Positions 6,632-6,700 of a stretch of DNA of 6,700 nucleotides are shown one piece after another. The notes below the pieces were generated by a model. It ran no database searches. It saw only the letters and a list, made by a program, of their open reading frames with translations, and was not told where the DNA came from. Numbering within the stretch: position 1 is the first letter of the stretch; each line of letters starts with the position of its first letter. A program made the translations under genes and the position numbers. Source of the stretch: an uncultured Rikenellaceae bacterium (GTDB taxonomy: Bacteria; Bacteroidota; Bacteroidia; Bacteroidales; Rikenellaceae); the NCBI GenBank assembly GCA_910588925.1, contig CAJURV010000090.1:1-6700 (forward strand), in the 5' to 3' direction.

Positions 6632-6644
6632 AGGGTTAAACCCT
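6632..6644 (+). repeat. Small palindrome in the tRNA 5' leader
   Basis: AGGGTT-A-AACCCT is a perfect 6-bp inverted repeat around a single base, between the predicted transcription start and the tRNA. As a hairpin its loop would have to open to at least 3 bases. It could help separate the leader from the tRNA fold for processing, or be chance. Confidence 0.4.
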
Positions 6645-6649
6645 TTCAT

Positions 6650-6700
6650 GCGGAAATAGCTCAGTTGGTAGAGCACAACCTTGCCAAGGTTGGGGTCGCG
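6650..6700 (+). tRNA. tRNA-Gly (GCC anticodon), 3' end outside window
   Basis: The cloverleaf reads as acceptor 5' strand GCGGAAA (6650-6656), TA, D-stem GCTC/GAGC (6659-6662 and 6671-6674) with loop AGTTGGTA, and anticodon stem CAACC/GGTTG (6676-6680 and 6688-6692). The loop TTGCCAA places anticodon GCC at 6683-6685, decoding GGC and GGU. The variable loop GGGTC and the first three bases of the T-stem (GCG) follow before the window ends. The T-loop, 3' acceptor strand and CCA cannot be checked. It has its own promoter and is not part of the adhesin unit. Confidence 0.96.

Larger units (their letters stand above)
5872..6649. other. AT-rich intergenic region between adhesin gene 2 and tRNA-Gly
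   Basis: These 778 bases hold no long credible ORF on either strand. What can be seen: a weak inverted repeat (5934-5966), a small minus-strand candidate ORF with promoter (5989-6173), a strong hairpin (6211-6247), a tandem 9-mer (6367-6384) and the tRNA promoter (6591-6621). The rest (about 6250-6360 and 6385-6585) shows no feature I can support. No clear intrinsic terminator follows gene 2 directly. Confidence 0.7.

Noticed and set aside
5872..6649. DGR template repeat or reverse transcriptase inside the window
   Set aside because: I looked for a near copy of 1463-1588 or 5737-5871 on both strands of the intergenic region and for reverse-transcriptase motifs; none is present, so the DGR idea stays a hypothesis needing flanking sequence.

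Overview
The window looks like a chromosomal segment of a Bacteroidota bacterium, most likely a gut-type Bacteroidales. Three things point there: BACON-type beta-sandwich modules, C-terminal Fibrobacter-succinogenes-major-paralogous (Fib_succ_major) domains behind an N-terminal fimbrillin/Mfa-like lipoprotein region, and TTG-N17-23-TAnnTTTG promoter elements. The genes are roughly 50-60 % GC over most of their length. I cannot name a genus from the sequence alone.

Positions 1-1588 hold the 3' part of a large surface-adhesin gene whose start lies left of the window. After an 80-bp spacer, a second, complete paralogue runs from 1669 to 5871 (1400 aa). The visible part of gene 1 aligns end to end with the last 534 residues of gene 2. 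Both genes carry the same order of modules and end in the same type of cysteine-containing C-terminal domain (closing ...RCIRQ or ...RCVRQ). They are tandem copies and probably encode alternative cell-surface, lipid-anchored, multi-domain adhesins or fimbria-associated tip proteins. The stalk is made of repeated immunoglobulin-like modules and the C-terminal domain is the likely binding head.

Positions 5872-6649 are AT-rich and mostly non-coding. They hold a small candidate gene on the minus strand (5989-6120) with a good Bacteroidota promoter match in front of it, a clear GC-rich hairpin at 6211-6247, a short tandem repeat, and the promoter of the tRNA gene, whose -7 box sits in the loop of a perfect 7-bp inverted repeat. 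A tRNA-Gly(GCC) gene begins at 6650 and is cut off by the window end.

The most interesting themes are: (a) the tandem paralogues share near-identical DNA tracts set in more diverged sequence, as expected from gene conversion; (b) the C-terminal head domains are the most divergent part, and the gene 1 end has a long run of NNC/NNT codons, as in targets of diversity-generating retroelements, although no reverse transcriptase or template repeat is in the window; (c) base composition drops sharply in the last ~300 bases of gene 2; (d) the small promoter-bearing minus-strand ORF.
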